Shown here: positions 6,286 through 6,706 of the stretch, piece after piece | Layout of the letters: each line of letters begins with the position of its first letter | How positions within the stretch are numbered: the first letter of the stretch is position 1 | Assembly: GCA_031283865.1 (NCBI GenBank) | Contig: JAITAX010000014.1 | Span: 1 to 6,706 of the forward strand | DNA length: 6,706 nt | DNA from: Eubacteriales Family XIII. Incertae Sedis bacterium | GTDB lineage: Bacteria > Bacillota > Clostridia > Peptostreptococcales > Anaerovoracaceae | Direction of reading: 5' to 3' | The notes under the pieces: model-generated | Seen by the model: the letters and a program-made list of their open reading frames with translations, nothing else | Told to the model about the DNA's origin: nothing | Databases searched by the model: none | Program-made: the position numbers and the translations under genes

Positions 6286-6706
6286 ATGGCGGGGGATATC
6301 GCAATGGGGAAGGTCGATCTTACGCGGGTGAAGCCCTACGGGGATACGATGAACGACGGCATGACGGAGCTGACCTTCACGCTGCCCGTGCCCTACGGCC
6401 CCGAGGCGGACGAGGCCGCGCGGCAGCTTTGCAAGAAGATGGGCCTCGATGAGGCGAAAGCGGCCTTTTCAAAGGATCTGGGGCAGGGGTTCACATTTTT
6501 TGTAATGTACGGAAAGTGCCGGCATACGGTCGATTTTACGAGCATAAAGGTCGCGAAAGCGGATGTCGAGGTCATGAGCCGGGAGGGCTGTCAGGATTAC
6601 ATCGCCGAAAACATCAAGCGGACGGTCGTGATCGTCGGCGCCACGACGGGCACCGACGCCCACACGGTCGGCATCGACGCCATCATGAACATGAAGGGCT
6701 TCCACG
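6286..6706 (+). CDS. kamE: Lysine 5,6-aminomutase, beta (small, B12-binding) subunit, N-terminal part
   Basis: The reading frame opens at ATG 6286, directly after the kamD stop, and is still open at the window edge after 140 codons; the full protein is usually near 260 residues. A GGGGTGA site (6274-6280) stands five bases before the start; a second in-frame ATG at 6304 is a weaker choice. The N-terminal part (VKPYGDTMNDG, residues 14-24, through VDFTSIKV) is the dimerisation region of the family. After the strand TVVIVGATTGTD comes the base-off/histidine-on cobalamin motif DxHxxG as D124-A-H126-T-V-G129. H126 should bind cobalt from below. K137 in MNMKGFH matches the lysine that forms the Schiff base with PLP; its distance of 11 residues from the histidine equals that of H133 and K144 in the C. 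sticklandii protein. The rest of the Rossmann domain is cut off. Confidence 0.95.
   Translation, partial: MAGDIAMGKVDLTRVKPYGDTMNDGMTELTFTLPVPYGPEADEAARQLCKKMGLDEAKAAFSKDLGQGFTFFVMYGKCRHTVDFTSIKVAKADVEVMSREGCQDYIAENIKRTVVIVGATTGTDAHTVGIDAIMNMKGFH

Noticed and set aside
1..6706. Mobile element, CRISPR array, tRNA/rRNA or defence system
   Set aside because: No transposase, integrase, direct-repeat array, tRNA-like cloverleaf or defence gene was seen; KamC resembles MutS but sits in a metabolic operon.

Overview
The window is one continuous piece of an anaerobic lysine-fermentation operon, all on the + strand, in the order kdd (3' part) - kamA - kamB - kamC - kamD - kamE (5' part). Two ends are cut: kdd enters from the left edge and kamE runs off the right edge. 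The sequence is GC-rich, with G/C-heavy third codon positions and purine-rich Shine-Dalgarno sites. Together with this pathway, that suggests a strict anaerobe that ferments amino acids, such as a high-GC gut or sludge member of the Clostridia or Synergistota. This placement is inference from gene content and composition; no taxonomic marker is present.

Region by region: 1-435 is the C-terminal part of 3,5-diaminohexanoate dehydrogenase. 436-623 is a 188-base gap with a good -10 box (TATAAT at 581-586) in an AT-rich patch, which probably gives kamA and the genes behind it their own promoter. 624-1886 is lysine 2,3-aminomutase, with every catalytic and metal-binding residue I could check in place. 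1887-1976 is a 90-base gap holding a GC-rich hairpin without a T-tract. 1977-3008 and 3072-4730 encode two nucleotide-binding proteins, KamB and the MutS-like KamC, which are best read as the reactivating system of the B12-dependent aminomutase. 4732-6285 and 6286-6706 encode the large and small subunits of lysine 5,6-aminomutase. kamC, kamD and kamE are packed almost without gaps.

How they work together: KamA (radical SAM, PLP) turns L-lysine into L-beta-lysine. KamDE (adenosylcobalamin, PLP) moves the terminal amino group to give 3,5-diaminohexanoate. Kdd oxidatively deaminates this to 5-amino-3-oxohexanoate and delivers NADH. The next enzymes (Kce, Kal, CoA transferase) would lie outside the window. 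KamDE inactivates itself during turnover when its cobalamin radical is lost, so the two ATPase-like genes placed directly before it make sense as repair partners.

I found no mobile element, CRISPR array, tRNA, rRNA or attachment site. The genes belong to a known pathway, so the window is not a new system as a whole. The least understood part is the KamB/KamC pair, which has an unusual P-loop in KamB and a MutS-type ATPase that seems to have left DNA repair.
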